64,000 nucleotides of DNA from Gracilariopsis chorda (GCA_003194525.1 NBIV01000292.1:1-64000), one strand, 5' to 3'. Positions 1 to 11,732 are shown, numbered from the stretch's first letter. The notes: generated from the letters alone by a model not told the origin. Program-made: numbers and translations.

Positions 1-3000
1 GGCTCCGTCAGGTTTTGCGTTGACTATAGGAAGCTCAACGCTATGACCAAACGGGATTCGTACCCTATCCCCCGGATGGACGACTGTCTCGATTCCTTAG
101 GAGAGGCAGCTGTCTTTACCACCTTGGACGCCAATTGGGGATATTGGCAAATACCACTGGACGATGACGCGAAGCCGCTGACCACGTTTACGACCCACGA
201 GGGACTTTTCCGATTCATTTCGGATGCCCTTTGGATTAATGAACGCACTCGCGACGTTCCAGAGGGCAATGGACATTATCCTATCTAGGGTCAAATGGAA
301 GTTCGCGCTGGTCTACTTGGATGACGTTATCATCTTTTCGAAGACCATTGGTGAACATTTCTCCCATGTTAGAACAGTCCTGAGGATTCTCCGTGAGGCC
401 GGAATAACTTTGAAGCTCCCCAAGTGCTTCTTTTTCCAGTCCTCTGTGGATTATCTTGGCCATGTGGTCCGCCCTGGCTGCCTACAGGTTGCCTCGAGGA
501 CGACTGACGCCATACGGCAAGCTAAGCCCCCAGGACCCATACGGAGTTGCGTTCTTTTTTAGGTCTGTGCAACGTCTATCGTCGCTTTGTCCAAGGGTTT
601 GCGAAAATCGCTGCGCCGCTTAACGACATGTTGCGCAAAGGGACCCCATCGGAGTTCGATTGCCTGACGGACGAACAATACGAAGCTTTTGAGGCCCTGC
701 GGGATAAGCTTCTGAACCCTCCTATATTGGCCTTGCCTAAACCGGACAAACCGTACATCCTTGATACGGATGCGTCCGATGGCCAAATTGGATGTGTTCT
801 CCTCCAGGAACAAGAATCTCCGAAGGACTATAGACCAATTGGATATTGGAGCCGCTCGCTAACGAGCCCAGAGCGGAATTATAGCACGTCCGAGAAGGAG
901 TGCTTAGCCATTGTCTGGTCAGTATTAACCTTAAGGCCATACTTGGAAAGAGTCCGCTTTACCATTAGGACTGATCATCATTCCCTCAGGTGGCTTATGA
1001 ACATGACCGACGCGTCCAGCAGGCTCGCCCGATGGAGATTGCGCCTGTCGGAGTTTGATTTCGACGTTGCCTATAGGCCGGGGATCAAGCACCGAGCAGC
1101 GAATGCCCTCTCTAGGATCCTAACCGACGGCACCGACGAATCCCCACTGGACGACGAGCTACCCACGCCGGACCTTTCAGGTTATGAATCTGACCATGAG
1201 GATGACTTCCTTCTAGGACGCGTTAATTGCGATGACTCCGATGTGGACGTGAATGCAGTTTACCTTGTGGACTGGCCTATGGATGACGACAGCGAAGCGC
1301 GGACCCTTGAGGTTCATGCGGTTCAACCAGAGGAAAAGGAGCTCTTGCCCATCACGCTGGATGAGCTCCTTCAGGCCCAAAAGGACGACGAGTACTGCAA
1401 AAACCAGGCTGACCTCGTCGGGACCCCTGGCTGTCTGTTCGACTACGACCGATTCGGACTGCTCTGTCGCAGAGCCCCTCTGGACGGAGCAATCCAGCGG
1501 GTCATTCCCAAGGTCCTCAGGGCACGGGTTCTATACCTCGCCCATTACCCCCGGTTGGCCGGCCATCCTGGCGGAACAAGAAAGTATCAGTCCTTAAGGA
1601 AACATTTCTACTGGCCCTTTATGGCTAATGACCTCTGGCAGACCTCTAGGACATGCGCTTCGTGCGTGAAAGCACGCGGCTCGAAAACCATCCATCAGGC
1701 CAAGTTGAAGCTGTTCCCAGCCGCAGGACCACTGGAGTTTATCGCTACGGATATCCTAGGGCCATTACCGTCAACGACCCATGGGAACAAATTTATATTG
1801 GTGCTTACCGATCGGTTCACCAAGCTCACCAGAGCTATTCCCATGAGGTCCACTACGGCCACTGACGTAGCAATGGCGTTCTTGACCCATTGGGTGTATC
1901 CATATGGTCTGCCACTTTATCTCCTATCGGACAACGGGCCACAATTCGTGTCGAAATTCTTCGCTCACGTCTGTTCGACCTTAGGAATTAAGCACGTCAC
2001 CACAACGGCTTATCATCCGCAGACCAATGGACAGGCTGAGCGCTTCAATAGAACCATTAAGGACAGGTTGGTGCATTATGTTGCAGAGCACCAGGCCGAT
2101 TGGGATGACTACGTCGGACCACTGGTCTATGCGTATAACACGCAAGTCCATCGGTCCACGGGGACTACACCCTTCGACCTAACGCTCACGCGACAGCCCC
2201 CGCACTTTGCGGTTGACCTTAAGGACAGCTGGATACCACAGGACTTCACGGCAGAAATGACCCCTGCCCAGGCCAAACGGTACACCCGGAAGCGGATTGA
2301 CGATATCATCCGTACGGCCAGAGCACGGTTGAACAAGTCCCAACGGAGGTACAAGGATGACTTCGATAAGTCCGTCAGGTTTACGCTATCCTTTAAGGCC
2401 GGTGACATGGTCTACTTAGACCGCGCTCCATCGGATAAGCCGCAGGACGATATCGAGGTCATCACTCGAAAGCTCCTCCCACGGTCCACTGGTCCCTATA
2501 AGGTTCTCTCAGCTACGTCCCATACGGTCACTATTGAAATCGATGGCCTACAGGACACCGTCGCAATTGACCGCGTTACGGCCGCGCCTATGCCGCCGAA
2601 GCCCACTGGTTCCCCTTTGGAAACTCCTGAGGACGCCCCTTCAGATGCTCCCAATTCCGCCGTACAGGACTCTACACCTACGGACGAGCAGCTTTCGTCC
2701 CGCCCTAAGGTAGTTACGGCAGATCCATTGATCGCTACACCACTTCCAAAGGCCGTCTCGGCTGACCCACTGGCCCCCTCATCCCAAGAGGAACACAACG
2801 ACGGAGTACCGTCCCAGTTGGCCAATGATGGTTACGCCCCTTTGGACGAGATGGATCTCCCCGAGGAGTGGCCTGTGGATGTTCCGAAGGACGTATCTTC
2901 ACTTCCTAAGGAAAGCGCTATAGACCGTGTGGTCAATGCCGGCATTGACGACGACGGCGTCGTCAAATACCGTGTCCATTGGTACGGCTACAAACCCTCT

Positions 3001-3135
3001 GAGGACACATGGGAACCCCGGGAGAACATCCCGGAGAACTTTGTCCTTAGGTTTTGGCGCCGCATGGGCCGCACGGAGCGCGACCTTAAGGAGGGGGCAT
3101 ACATATTGAAATCCAATGGTCAAGGTTCGAATTAA
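1..3135 (+). pseudogene. Family A pol fragment: RT, RNase H, integrase, chromodomain
   Basis: The frame opens at the first base inside the RT (residues GSVRFCVDYRKLNAM). Compared with copy 3, one extra base near 227 and one lost C near 530 (five Cs instead of six) shift the middle of the RT out of frame; YLDDVIIFS survives in the shifted segment. From about 547 to 3135 the frame is clean. RNase H residues appear in TDASDG, SEKECLAIVW and RTDHHSLRW. The integrase has an HHCC zinc finger (LAHYPRLAGHPGG ... CASCVKARG) and an intact D-D-E core (ATDILG, SDNGPQF, GQAERFNR). A chromodomain (YRVHWYGYKPSEDTWEP) lies at about 2920-3070. Chromodomains of this class usually steer integration to marked chromatin. 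The +1/-1 pair suggests recent decay. Confidence 0.92.
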
Positions 3136-4494
3136 TCCAATGGACGTCGCTAGCTATCGCGCTAAAGTCGCTGAGCTGACCATAGGACAGACGTACTAAG
3201 CACGCGCACTACGCGCGCTAAGCCGATCTGGCTTTCCATGGGCCACGGCGCGGAGCGCTAACCATCCTCTGGTCTAACTATAGTGCGGCCTGCCTCTGGC
3301 GCACACTAATTTTGGCACTAACTATCAGCCCAATGAAACATCCGATGGACTTACAGCGCGGGCAGCGCCTGCCAAGGCGCGCGCGCTTGATCAAAAACGC
3401 CGTCGGCCAAATGGACAATTTTTTGAAGTGGCGTTGCACGCCCCGAAATCGGCCAAAGCAAAGAACGGCCGATATCTCGGCTTCTAGGCCGCGCACAGAC
3501 CAACGGACAGCCGATTCGGAGTCTCCTCGTTTCGGCCGAAACGGCACCGTACGGGCACATTGTGCGACGAGCACGCAAGAAGCGCGCGCGCTGGCCACTG
3601 GCATCTCAAAAAATCAACAATTTCCAATGGACAATTTCTTCGCTTGATTTTTCGAGTGCCAAGGGTGTTGTCCAGAATGGGCACGAGCCCCAGCGCTCCC
3701 ACGTTGGGCACGTGTCCACGCCCATTGGACAACCGCTGCCCTGAGAAACCGGCCACGCCGAGCGAGATCACTACGCCTCCATTGGCTACTGCAAACTGTT
3801 GCAAGTCCACTGGAGCGCGAACCGTCGCGGTGCACCCTGAGGGCAACCCACCGCACTAATAGACCTGAAGGCCGGTCAAGCCGACCTAAGGGAAACGGAC
3901 GTAATAACCAATGGATAACTTGACTTTATTGAGACCTAACAGGCTAATTGAAGAGTACCCTCAGGCCGATGGAGCCGGCGTGATCGCAGCAGCCGTGACC
4001 GGTGGACAAGGCGATGGCGCGCGCGATCGCCGACGTGACCGATGGACGCGATCACGGATGAACCCACTTGGACAGCTGATGCCGCGTGCCGCCCGATCAA
4101 CGGCGTCGACCAATGGGACATCGCGAGGCGCTTGGAGCGCCCCCGACGCTGTATGAACTCCATTAGGACTCCTCAGGTCCTTCTCGCCCGATGGAAACAG
4201 CACCGTGGCACTACCACTGGCCTCTCCGGAGACCGGACACCCGGCCTCCCCCGCCGTGCCGACCTTAGGACGAGATATGGTCGGAAAGAGTACGGACTAG
4301 GCTCCTCCAGGGGGGCGAACGCCCTCATGCACTCGGCCAAAGGGGAGCGGGGTGCCGCTGACAGCTGAAATCGGACAGGTGCGTTGTAGGAACGGTGAGA
4401 CCAAAGGAAAAACTTGGTAACCGGCCAATGGGCTGAAGATACCCGTGGAGGACAAGCGGTTCGACCGAGACGGTCAAGCCTAAGGAGAGGGCGA
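3136..4494 (+). other. Family A 3' non-coding region and polypurine tract
   Basis: No credible gene is seen between the pol stop and the LTR. The stretch is GC-rich with many CC-N3..5-GG motifs such as CCAATGGAC and CCTTAGGAC. Alignment by eye with copy 3 breaks near 4000-4015: the flanks match copy 3 near 43013 and again near 45183, so about 2.17 kb containing the antisense ORF is absent here. A purine-rich tract (AAGGAGAGGGCGA) directly precedes the LTR at about 4482-4494 and is the probable plus-strand primer. Confidence 0.75.
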
Positions 4495-4972
4495 TGTGAG
4501 ATAGTGAAGTCCAGTGGATTCCGCAACTCTGGAGACCCATGTGGACGATACACGTTGTGTATCTGGCCCAAGGATGGCTATCTGTATTTTATATAATTTA
4601 TTTAATTTTATTGAATTAGTAACCATAGGACTAGATATAGCTACTGTAGAGTAGGGCACTTTACAGTGCCACAGGGTCGAGGCGCCTCGGTGCCGATACT
4701 TAGGCACCTCGAGCTGCGCCTCCCCTAGGGACAGTAAACTCAGACACCCTTGTGAGTCTTGAGCACCCCCGTACTCGGTACTCACAATTCCCTTTGGCCT
4801 TCAAGGTATCGCTACCGCAATTCCGACCTGTAGGACTGCGTAGTCAGCGCCACCCCATTGCGCCAACATTACCAGAGGTGTCGCCGCCGCTTCATTAACC
4901 TTAGGACCCCCCAGCTCTGCCACGCTACCACGAGACCATTAGGAGCTTGCCCACTTGGCTCACTATCCTACA
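4495..4972 (+). repeat. Family A 3' LTR (copy 1)
   Basis: A 478-bp LTR that begins TGTGAGA and ends CCTACA. It matches the two LTRs of copy 3 over its length with scattered substitutions. Conserved internal hairpins include one around the ACAC-GTT-GTGT core and GGCACT-TTAC-AGTGCC. A TATA-like AT-rich stretch (TTTATATAATTTATTTAATT) is a plausible promoter region. Confidence 0.93.
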
Positions 4973-5332
4973 CAAATCTTGGAAAAAGTCCGTGACGTGT
5001 TATCTCAAGGATCCGTGCCACCACTTTCTTTAGTCTCAGACTTAGAGAGCCTTCCTGGTTTGCAAAGAAACCTCGTTGTGACTTCGGCTTCTGGAAATAA
5101 GGAACATACAGCGATCAAACCACCAAATAAAGGATATGTTAGAATGAAACGCAGAATCAAAGGATACACGGAGAGATTCAACTCGAAGAAAAAACGTACA
5201 TCTTCTTCATCTTGGGAGCTACGAGACGTATGTCAGGAATCATCGCAACGGCAATCGAGTCCCTCTTCTTCTGATATAGACAGAGCACAGCGGAAGGCTC
5301 TGAGCATAGTTGAAAGCATTGCAAGAGGTTAG
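4973..5332 (+). pseudogene. 3' tail of an unknown ORF cut by the LTR insertion
   Basis: Directly after the LTR an open frame of 120 codons runs to a TAG at 5332. It is rich in Ser, Lys and Arg (KKKRTSSSSW, SSPSSSD). The codons N-terminal to 4973 come from the LTR, so the true start is on the far side of the retroelement, outside the window. I do not recognise the family. It could be the C-terminus of a host nuclear protein or of a transposase. Confidence 0.45.
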
Positions 5333-6001
5333 GAGGTGTTAGTAGTTGAATCAAAGTAAATTCTTGTTTTAAGAGCCTCCAAGTAACGTACGAGAATGAC
5401 ATTGGACGAGTGAAGGCGCATGAAACGTGCAAGAAACGCGGGAATCTGGATAGGATGAAGGAGGTGGGAGTGGGAGTAGTGCGTGACTGTGGTGCTAGAG
5501 ATCTGGCATCGACGGCGGGAGAGATGGTGTGCGAATGTGTCTTCAGGTGCGCGATTAGGGATCAAAGACGGATGAACACTTGGCGCTTAGGGGTACGTTG
5601 TTGCTGGTTTGAGTTGCTCATTTTTGTTTTATTGGTCTACTGGGACAATAGAGGGCTGTGATTGGCCGCAGCAGAATGTGCATATGCCGGTCATTGAGCT
5701 GGGTCAGTTTTTTGGAGAGCTCGTGCTGAGCTGTTCCTTTTCAATCAATTTTTTACGCCGGCTACGCTGTGTAGATTATCCCCTGGCCGACAGGCCGTAC
5801 ACAAACGCAAAAACGTAAAGGGCCACAGCGAACACGCGAGTCGCATCATGGTGAAGGACTAGTGTCTATCCGCCCGGATGTAATGTTGCCAAATGATTAT
5901 TTTTTGAAGGTTTTGAACCTTTCATACACGCGTCAGGAACGATATTCTTGAATCAAAAGTACGTTTTTGACATCAAAAAAGCCGGTTTTTTGAAGCTCTG
6001 T
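5333..6001. other. Intergenic stretch, no gene recognised
   Basis: Only short overlapping frames occur here. A small perfect hairpin, AAGGTT-TTG-AACCTT, lies at 5907-5921. Nothing else is recognisable. Confidence 0.5.
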
Positions 6002-6165
6002 TTGGATTTCGAGGAACGCGGAAAAGAATTTACTTCCAGGTTCAAGCGCAACTCGGCCGCGCTGCCCAGTCTCCGTCGCGGACGACCGCGACCGTCGGGC
6101 AGCGCGGCAAAGGGTGCGCTTGGACTAGCTTCCTCGACGCTTGGCACCCGCGGCTTTCTTTTTCC
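6002..6165 (+). repeat. Split direct repeat A1 of the DIRS element
   Basis: It starts TTGGATTTCGAGG and ends GCGGCTTTCTTTTTCC, and aligns base for base with A2 at 11733-11896 with about ten substitutions. A partial, diverged second copy of its 3' half (GCGCTTGGACTAGC ... CGCCCGCGGC) follows at about 6200-6255. The outer edge at 6002 is the presumed 5' end of the element. Confidence 0.88.
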
Positions 6166-7007
6166 GTCGTCCGTTGTGGACGACCGCCACAGTCGGAGGC
6201 GAGGCAAAAAGCGCGCTTGGACTAGCTCCTCGACGCTCTGCGCCCGCGGCGTTCCTTCTCGCCGTCCGCGCTCTCGATCAGCACGGCCTCCTCCGTGCGC
6301 AGCAGCAGCTGACGAGCCCTTTATCCCCACCCCATTTGCTACGGTAGACGCAACACCTATACGTCATTGCCCAAAGCCTGAAACCTGCACTCCGGTACAC
6401 GAGTTTGCTCACCACCGGTATCGTCGCCGTGACCCAACAGCAGCACCCTGCACTCATTGCCGGCGCCATCTCTCTCACTAACGCCTTGCCCGCGATCTTT
6501 GCTGAGCTTCGTTCACCTTCTGCTCAAATTTCCGGCGTTGATGCCACCGCCGTCTCCAGCACTCCCACCATTTTCAACAAGGCAAATATCAAGACCAAAC
6601 ATCATCGCATACACCAAAATTCATTCAACTGACTGTTGCGGTAAACCACTATCGATAGTAGACTGGGCCCGTCTTATGTGCTCCGTTTGCATCCTTTGCC
6701 CGCTCTTTCTACATATGACTGTAATGAAACAAAAATTGTCTTGTTACACAAAGCACCGACGAAACGACACATGGCTACATCTGATCAATTATGAAGCACA
6801 AGCTAAACGTTCGGTCGGGCGAAGAACGCTACCACACCCCATGGCTTTGCCGCGAATGCCTTTGTGCCCTTATAAGGCAGCCACCGACGCCCTACCACGA
6901 TCCGCACCCTCTTGCACAGTTCAGAATCTGAGCCCGCATCGACCGACAGCCTCACTGCGTCAAGCACATATAAATTCAGTAAGCTTCTTGCCGCAAATAC
7001 CGTCCAC

Positions 7008-8141
7008 ATGGCAACTTCAGAGGGACACAATATGAGCCTTGATGTGGTATACTGTTCGCTCATCGAACTCATCAATGCTACCGATGAGTCAATCAAATCT
7101 TCGCTATTGGAACGCAATGCTCTGCCACCGCAAAACTCTCCGTCTCGCAAAGAGCTGCTTTTGGCCGCGATTCAGTGCCGAGATGCGACTAATCAAAAAC
7201 CTGACCTGAAGACTCCGGAAACTGCCATGAAACGCGTCCTGGCTATGACAGTAGACGAGATCACGTCGAAGGCACAGTCCGACCCTGCTGGACTCCAAGA
7301 TCTCTTACGCCGTGCTCACTCGTATGACACAACCCTTCCAAACCCACCTGTCCAGCCATCGGCACCACAGCTGGCATCAATAGCGATGTCATGGAAACTT
7401 AAATCACTCGAGACGATCAACAACGCGCAAAACTCCTCCTTGCAAGGCGCAGTCTTGTTGCCGGACGTTCCGCCCCCACTTTCAGAACCACTAAATTTAG
7501 ATGCTCTTCTGGGAACCAAGGAGACCGAGGAAAATCAAGCAAACACCTCCTCACCAAACGGGAACCACTCTCCTCCACACAAGAAGGCCAAGACATCTAT
7601 ATCTGTCGGTGGTATCCTTATCATCGATGAGAACGGTAAAAGCACCCCAAACCGCCCTCCACGTCTTGGTCCGTACCCAAGTAACTCGACACAGAAACCT
7701 CCGCTTTGTGTCATCGAACTCGTGGCGTTCAAGCTCTTGCGAGGCCTTCTTCAGAAAGGACGCTGTCTGGAGTCTACAGTGGCAGACGTACAATGGTTTT
7801 GAGGCCAAAAGGGGGAACTCATGGCAGCAGAGGCCAAGGCATACTTCCTCGCCCGCATCCTACACCTCGGCCTCCAGGACTTCGACCGCATGGAGAAGGC
7901 ACCCGAAACATGCTCGTGGATGGAAGTGGCCACAATGAGGCTGTACGCCTTAATATACGTCGAGAACGCAATGCGAACCATGAACGCATCCAGAGCCACA
8001 GCATGGACTGCGGCAACCCCCATACTGGAATCCAACCCAGGAACCCCTGCACTGCCGCCGGAGTTCGATAGCACACTTGCACGAACTCTTGCAATGAACG
8101 CAAAGGCCCAGAATGCGTTCAGGTCCATGAAAACAATCTAA
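7008..8141 (+). pseudogene. DIRS gag-like ORF, interrupted
   Basis: The first ATG of this frame is at 7008, after a TATA-like ATATAAAT at about 6967. The frame runs to a TGA at 7800-7802 and is open again in the same frame (MAAEAKAYFLARILHLGLQDF...) to 8141. The N-terminal part is helical and leucine-rich (SLDVVYCSLIELINATDESIKSSLLERN); the middle is proline-rich with a basic patch (PPHKKAKT). I see no zinc knuckle. The position upstream of RT is that of Gag in DIRS elements, so the assignment rests on context rather than on a recognised domain. Confidence 0.6.
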
Positions 8142-8562
8142 GGCAAGCAGCACAACCGAAACCGTCGCGACCGTCCAGAGGCTTTAAGGGACCGCCCAAG
8201 CCAGTAACGGAAACCAAAACACGACACTTTACTTCCAGCCTCATCCGCCTCAGTGGTAGTTACGACGGCCGAAGTTCTAACCTTTTTCCCCTTCCGCTGC
8301 CAAAACCCCAATCCACCCTTCCCCTTTTTGCCGCCGCCATCCCCTCCCTAAATTGGATGTTCAACCCATCAGAGAATAAGAGCCACTTTGTTACCAAAGA
8401 AGGATCCACACAGACTATCGCAACGCCATTCATCCATTCCTTTCAGAAATCCTGTCTCACCTCAATTCAAAAGCGAACAAGCCCTCTCCTCATTGCAGCA
8501 CCCTCCCCTCAATCAGACCTAACCAGAAGCATGCCGCCTCTCTCCGGAAACCACGACTTTGA
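8142..8562 (+). other. Spacer between DIRS gag-like and RT frames
   Basis: A C-rich stretch with no recognised gene. A frame at 8357-8773 is open but is probably a shadow, because the RT frame overlaps its second half. A TGA at 8560-8562 closes the RT frame upstream. Confidence 0.45.
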
Positions 8563-10473
8563 CCAAATCAACGCATCTTTCGACTCGGACAACCTTCTTC
8601 CCCGAATGAGCGCGGCGAATTTGCCTACATCCAGCCCAACCTCCTTGATCTTCCAGACCAATCTGTTCCTGCCCAACGATACCCTTGGGAACAAGACCTT
8701 CCCGATGAATCACGAGAGCTTTTTGCATCCCTATTTAACAAGTCCCTTGTTCTCCCGCTCAAGAAAGCACTAGTATCAAACCAACATGCCAAACCCCGCC
8801 TATGCTGCAAGCAGGAATCCTACCCCCTACTCCTCCATCGCATGGAAAAATCTGGTCTCCTGTCCTGGTCGCTTGCGTCAAATGAAACGGCGCACTCGAA
8901 GCAGCTCTCAGACTTCCTCACTATGACTCTCTTCGCCGTATCCAAAAACCAGTCCCGGCAACGCCTCATCAGCTGGCCGCGCGTACAAAACCAATTCATG
9001 CCCGACCGCCCTCATACCCCGCTACCAACGCCAGATCTATTCAAGACTATACGTCAGACATCTGTTCCGCTTGCATCCATCTACCTCGACATCGCCAATA
9101 TGTTCCATACAATCCGTCTCCCAGACTGGCTCGCTAACCTCTTCCCACTCCCAACCATCTACTTTGGAAACCTACCGGGCCCTCTCCAAAGATGCATCCA
9201 AGCCACGCTCTCGCATCGACCAAAGCAGAAAGACATTGTCCGCCCTCTCCAGCGTACGCTCCCAATGGGCTTCAAATGGGCCGTGCACATTTCACATCAC
9301 CTCGTTGCATCTGCCATCCGAGAATCCTACGCGTCCTTTCAACTACGTCAACCAGAACCGACCATTTATCCGGAGCATCTCCCCACCCTTTCCAGGTCCC
9401 ACACAGGACACATACTGTCAGAGCGATACGCGCTGTTGCTCCACATAATCGACGACATAAACGTCGTCTTCGCCGCATGGGACGACGCCGCTATAGATAC
9501 TTTTCACTCGAAATTGCTCTCAGCACTGGATCGCCGCAGTCTACCCGTCAAATGGTCAAAGTCCTCTGCCCTCGCGAAACCAGAGCGCACGAAAATCAAA
9601 TTCATTGGCTGGACATGGAACTTCCTTCTCGGCTGCATTGCCCCCCCCGTACTCAAGCTCTCCAATACCATAAGCCGTCTGAAGCTCGCATCCGCCGCCC
9701 TCCGGAAGGCAAGCAACCTCCCTCTTCAGGTTGATTCCTCCCAATCCCTCCAACGCATCGTTGGAAAGGCAACCTGGCTTACGCTCTCCAATCGGCCTCT
9801 GCTCTCTATTCTTTTCAACACTTTCCACCTCCTCTCGCACAACTCAACTCCAAAGAGCCTGCTTGCCCGTGCAGCCTCCGAGTTCGACCACCTGGCAAAC
9901 CTCCTGCCCCTATCCCGATTCGCTACTCTTACGACCTGGTCATCCCTCGTAATTGCCTTCGACGCCTCTATGCAGAAAGGCGCAGTCGTGTACACCTTAG
10001 TGGATCCAGAATTAATTGAAGGACTGTGGAGCTCAGGCGCACTCACCGCCAACGGCTCCTCAACCGGGAACCAAGCCCCGCCAGCCGACAGCAGCACGTC
10101 TCAGGAGCAAATGCAACCGCCCTCCACCCCTCTTAGAAGCCCCGCCCTCGAGAACGTCTTCCAGTCGCTGCATTGGAAAACGGCTTTCGTGCACGAATGG
10201 CAACGCACTGAACACATTAACATATTGGAAGGAACAACCGCCGTTCTCGCAGCCAGATGGGCAATATCCCGTCAAATTACTGAAAAGCGAGTGCTTTTCC
10301 TTTCTGACTCTGCCGCCGTCGTTGGAGCGCTTAACAAAGGCCGGTCATCAAGCCCGCCACTGAACCGCATCGCTCGAAAGTTTGGTGCAGCATGTCTAGC
10401 CGCAGATCTGCACGCAACGCTGGCCTACATTCACACGTCAACAAACCCGGCCGACAAACCAACTAGACAGTAA
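8563..10473 (+). CDS. DIRS reverse transcriptase-RNase H
   Basis: The frame is open from 8563 but its first ATG is at 8842, giving 543 aa. The residues between 8563 and 8842 read sensibly, so the protein may start upstream or may have lost its start. RT motif A is IYLDIANMFHTIRL, motif B LPMGFKWAVHISHHL and motif C HIIDDINV with an intact DD pair. RNase H residues follow in VIAFDASMQKG, NILEGTTAV and VLFLSDSAAVVGALNKG, and the domain ends with HTSTNPADKPTR, which matches the C-terminal signature of DIRS RNase H. The product copies element RNA into DNA. The recombinase frame begins just downstream in a different frame. Confidence 0.85.
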   Translation, partial: PNQRIFRLGQPSSPNERGEFAYIQPNLLDLPDQSVPAQRYPWEQDLPDESRELFASLFNKSLVLPLKKALVSNQHAKPRLCCKQESYPLLLHRMEKSGLLSWSLASNETAHSKQLSDFLTMTLFAVSKNQSRQRLISWPRVQNQFMPDRPHTPLPTPDLFKTIRQTSVPLASIYLDIANMFHTIRLPDWLANLFPLPTIYFGNLPGPLQRCIQATLSHRPKQKDIVRPLQRTLPMGFKWAVHISHHLVASAIRESYASFQLRQPEPTIYPEHLPTLSRSHTGHILSERYALLLHIIDDINVVFAAWDDAAIDTFHSKLLSALDRRSLPVKWSKSSALAKPERTKIKFIGWTWNFLLGCIAPPVLKLSNTISRLKLASAALRKASNLPLQVDSSQSLQRIVGKATWLTLSNRPLLSILFNTFHLLSHNSTPKSLLARAASEFDHLANLLPLSRFATLTTWSSLVIAFDASMQKGAVVYTLVDPELIEGLWSSGALTANGSSTGNQAPPADSSTSQEQMQPPSTPLRSPALENVFQSLHWKTAFVHEWQRTEHINILEGTTAVLAARWAISRQITEKRVLFLSDSAAVVGALNKGRSSSPPLNRIARKFGAACLAADLHATLAYIHTSTNPADKPTRQ

Positions 10474-10541
10474 ACCCATACCTCCAAGTGAAGCGAAGGA
10501 CGTCATTGGCACTATCACTCGCAGCAGCCCTCCTTGAACGC

Positions 10542-11591
10542 ATGATACACGAACAAGACAATAGACCCAACCCAAATGAAGCAGTTGTCGTAAATAGACT
10601 ACCGACTACCAGGCTGTTCCTCGCGGAGGCGCCCCCAAGAATACCCTTCCCAGCCAGCAGTTTCTTCTCAATGCACCCCCTAATCGCATGCACGATCAAA
10701 CCCAAGACCTTGCAATCATACTGCAAAGCGCTAGAAAAATTTACAGCAACACTCACGACAAGCTGTCGCGACCTGCACCACCTCGATCACCTAATCGACA
10801 GTTACATTAACAAAACCTTCGAAGAGGACCCGAGGGCCACCCGGAAACAAGAGATGACAAACCTGCTCTGTGCGCTATACATAGTGGATGCTCGTACGAA
10901 AACTGGCCTTCCTCTGTCCCACAGAAGTATCAAGGGCTGGGAAAAATCTCATAATGCCCAGCCACCCACACCATTTACCCAAGAAATCTTGCACGCCTTC
11001 GTAATGAAGCTCCTTCTTGACGGCAGAGCCGAAGCGGCCGTATGTTTGGCATTATCATGGGCCGGCTACCTCAGAGTAAGTGAAGCTCTTGCGCTTCGCG
11101 CGGAGAACGTTGCGTTACCTGGAGATCCTCGCGTTGCTGCATATGGAAACGAAGTTGCTGGAATCGCTATCTTGGATGCAAAGACTGGGCCTTTGCAATT
11201 TGTTTCTATTAAGGACAGGAATTGTATTACTCTTCTGACATGTTATATGAAGAAGCTAAGCAATATCCGAGACACACTCTTTACCATCAAATACTCTACT
11301 TACGCAGCACAGCTGAAGAAAGTTATGTCTTTTTTTAACGTGACACATTTGAAGTTTACTACACACTCTGCCCGAATAGGCGGAGCACTGCATGACTTCA
11401 TGCGTGGTACAAAGGCAGAGGATATCGCCTTGAAAGGCAGGTGGAACTCGCTCACGTCGTTGCGACATTATTTCACAACCGGCCGAGCATGGCTCATGAA
11501 AATGAATATAACCGACCACCAAAATGCCAAAATCAAGCAGTACAGTTTGAATATGGTTCAAACAACCGAACGCTATCGCAGCTTTGTCTAG
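10542..11591 (+). CDS. DIRS tyrosine recombinase (YR)
   Basis: The first ATG is at 10542 (349 aa); the frame is open from just after a TAG at 10464. Phage-integrase family motifs are in the expected order: the first catalytic Arg in GYLRVSEALALR, the H-x-x-R box in THSARIGGALHDF, and the nucleophilic Tyr in GRWNSLTSLRHYF. All are intact, so this recombinase could be active. Its known role in DIRS elements is to insert a circular cDNA without target duplication. The stop is 25 bp before repeat B1. Confidence 0.88.
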   Translation: MIHEQDNRPNPNEAVVVNRLPTTRLFLAEAPPRIPFPASSFFSMHPLIACTIKPKTLQSYCKALEKFTATLTTSCRDLHHLDHLIDSYINKTFEEDPRATRKQEMTNLLCALYIVDARTKTGLPLSHRSIKGWEKSHNAQPPTPFTQEILHAFVMKLLLDGRAEAAVCLALSWAGYLRVSEALALRAENVALPGDPRVAAYGNEVAGIAILDAKTGPLQFVSIKDRNCITLLTCYMKKLSNIRDTLFTIKYSTYAAQLKKVMSFFNVTHLKFTTHSARIGGALHDFMRGTKAEDIALKGRWNSLTSLRHYFTTGRAWLMKMNITDHQNAKIKQYSLNMVQTTERYRSFV

Positions 11592-11616
11592 GAAGACACA
11601 CACCTTCGGGAATTTG

Positions 11617-11732
11617 GGATATCATGGAGCTCTGCAGCTCCTGAGGTTGGCAAGGAAAAGCTCCATGCCATCGCGTCCATGCCAGCAATGCAAGAAAGCC
11701 TATCTTGCCAAAGCTTGAACCGATTAAAATAA
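11617..11732 (+). repeat. Split direct repeat B1
   Basis: A 116-bp copy, almost identical to B2 at 11938-12053. It begins GGATATCATGGAGC and ends CCGATTAAAATAA, and contains the near-palindrome GGAGCTCTGCAGCTCC. It abuts A2 with no gap. Confidence 0.88.

Larger units (their letters stand above)
1..4972 (+). mobile_element. Ty3/Gypsy chromovirus, family A copy 1 (5' part outside window)
   Basis: This is the 3' portion of an LTR retrotransposon. It holds reverse transcriptase, RNase H, integrase and chromodomain sequence, then 1.36 kb without a long gene, a polypurine tract and a complete 3' LTR. It is closely similar to copy 3 (35034-46169) along its whole length, so both belong to one family. 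It lacks the roughly 2.2-kb antisense-ORF block that copy 3 has between its pol and 3' LTR. The 3' flank begins CAAAT, the expected 5-bp target duplication; the matching 5' copy lies outside the window. Confidence 0.93.

Noticed and set aside
5948-6481. 177-codon plus-strand frame
   Set aside because: It covers the A1 repeat and its Arg/Pro-rich surroundings; the same repeat at A2 is open in the same way, so this is repeat composition rather than a gene.
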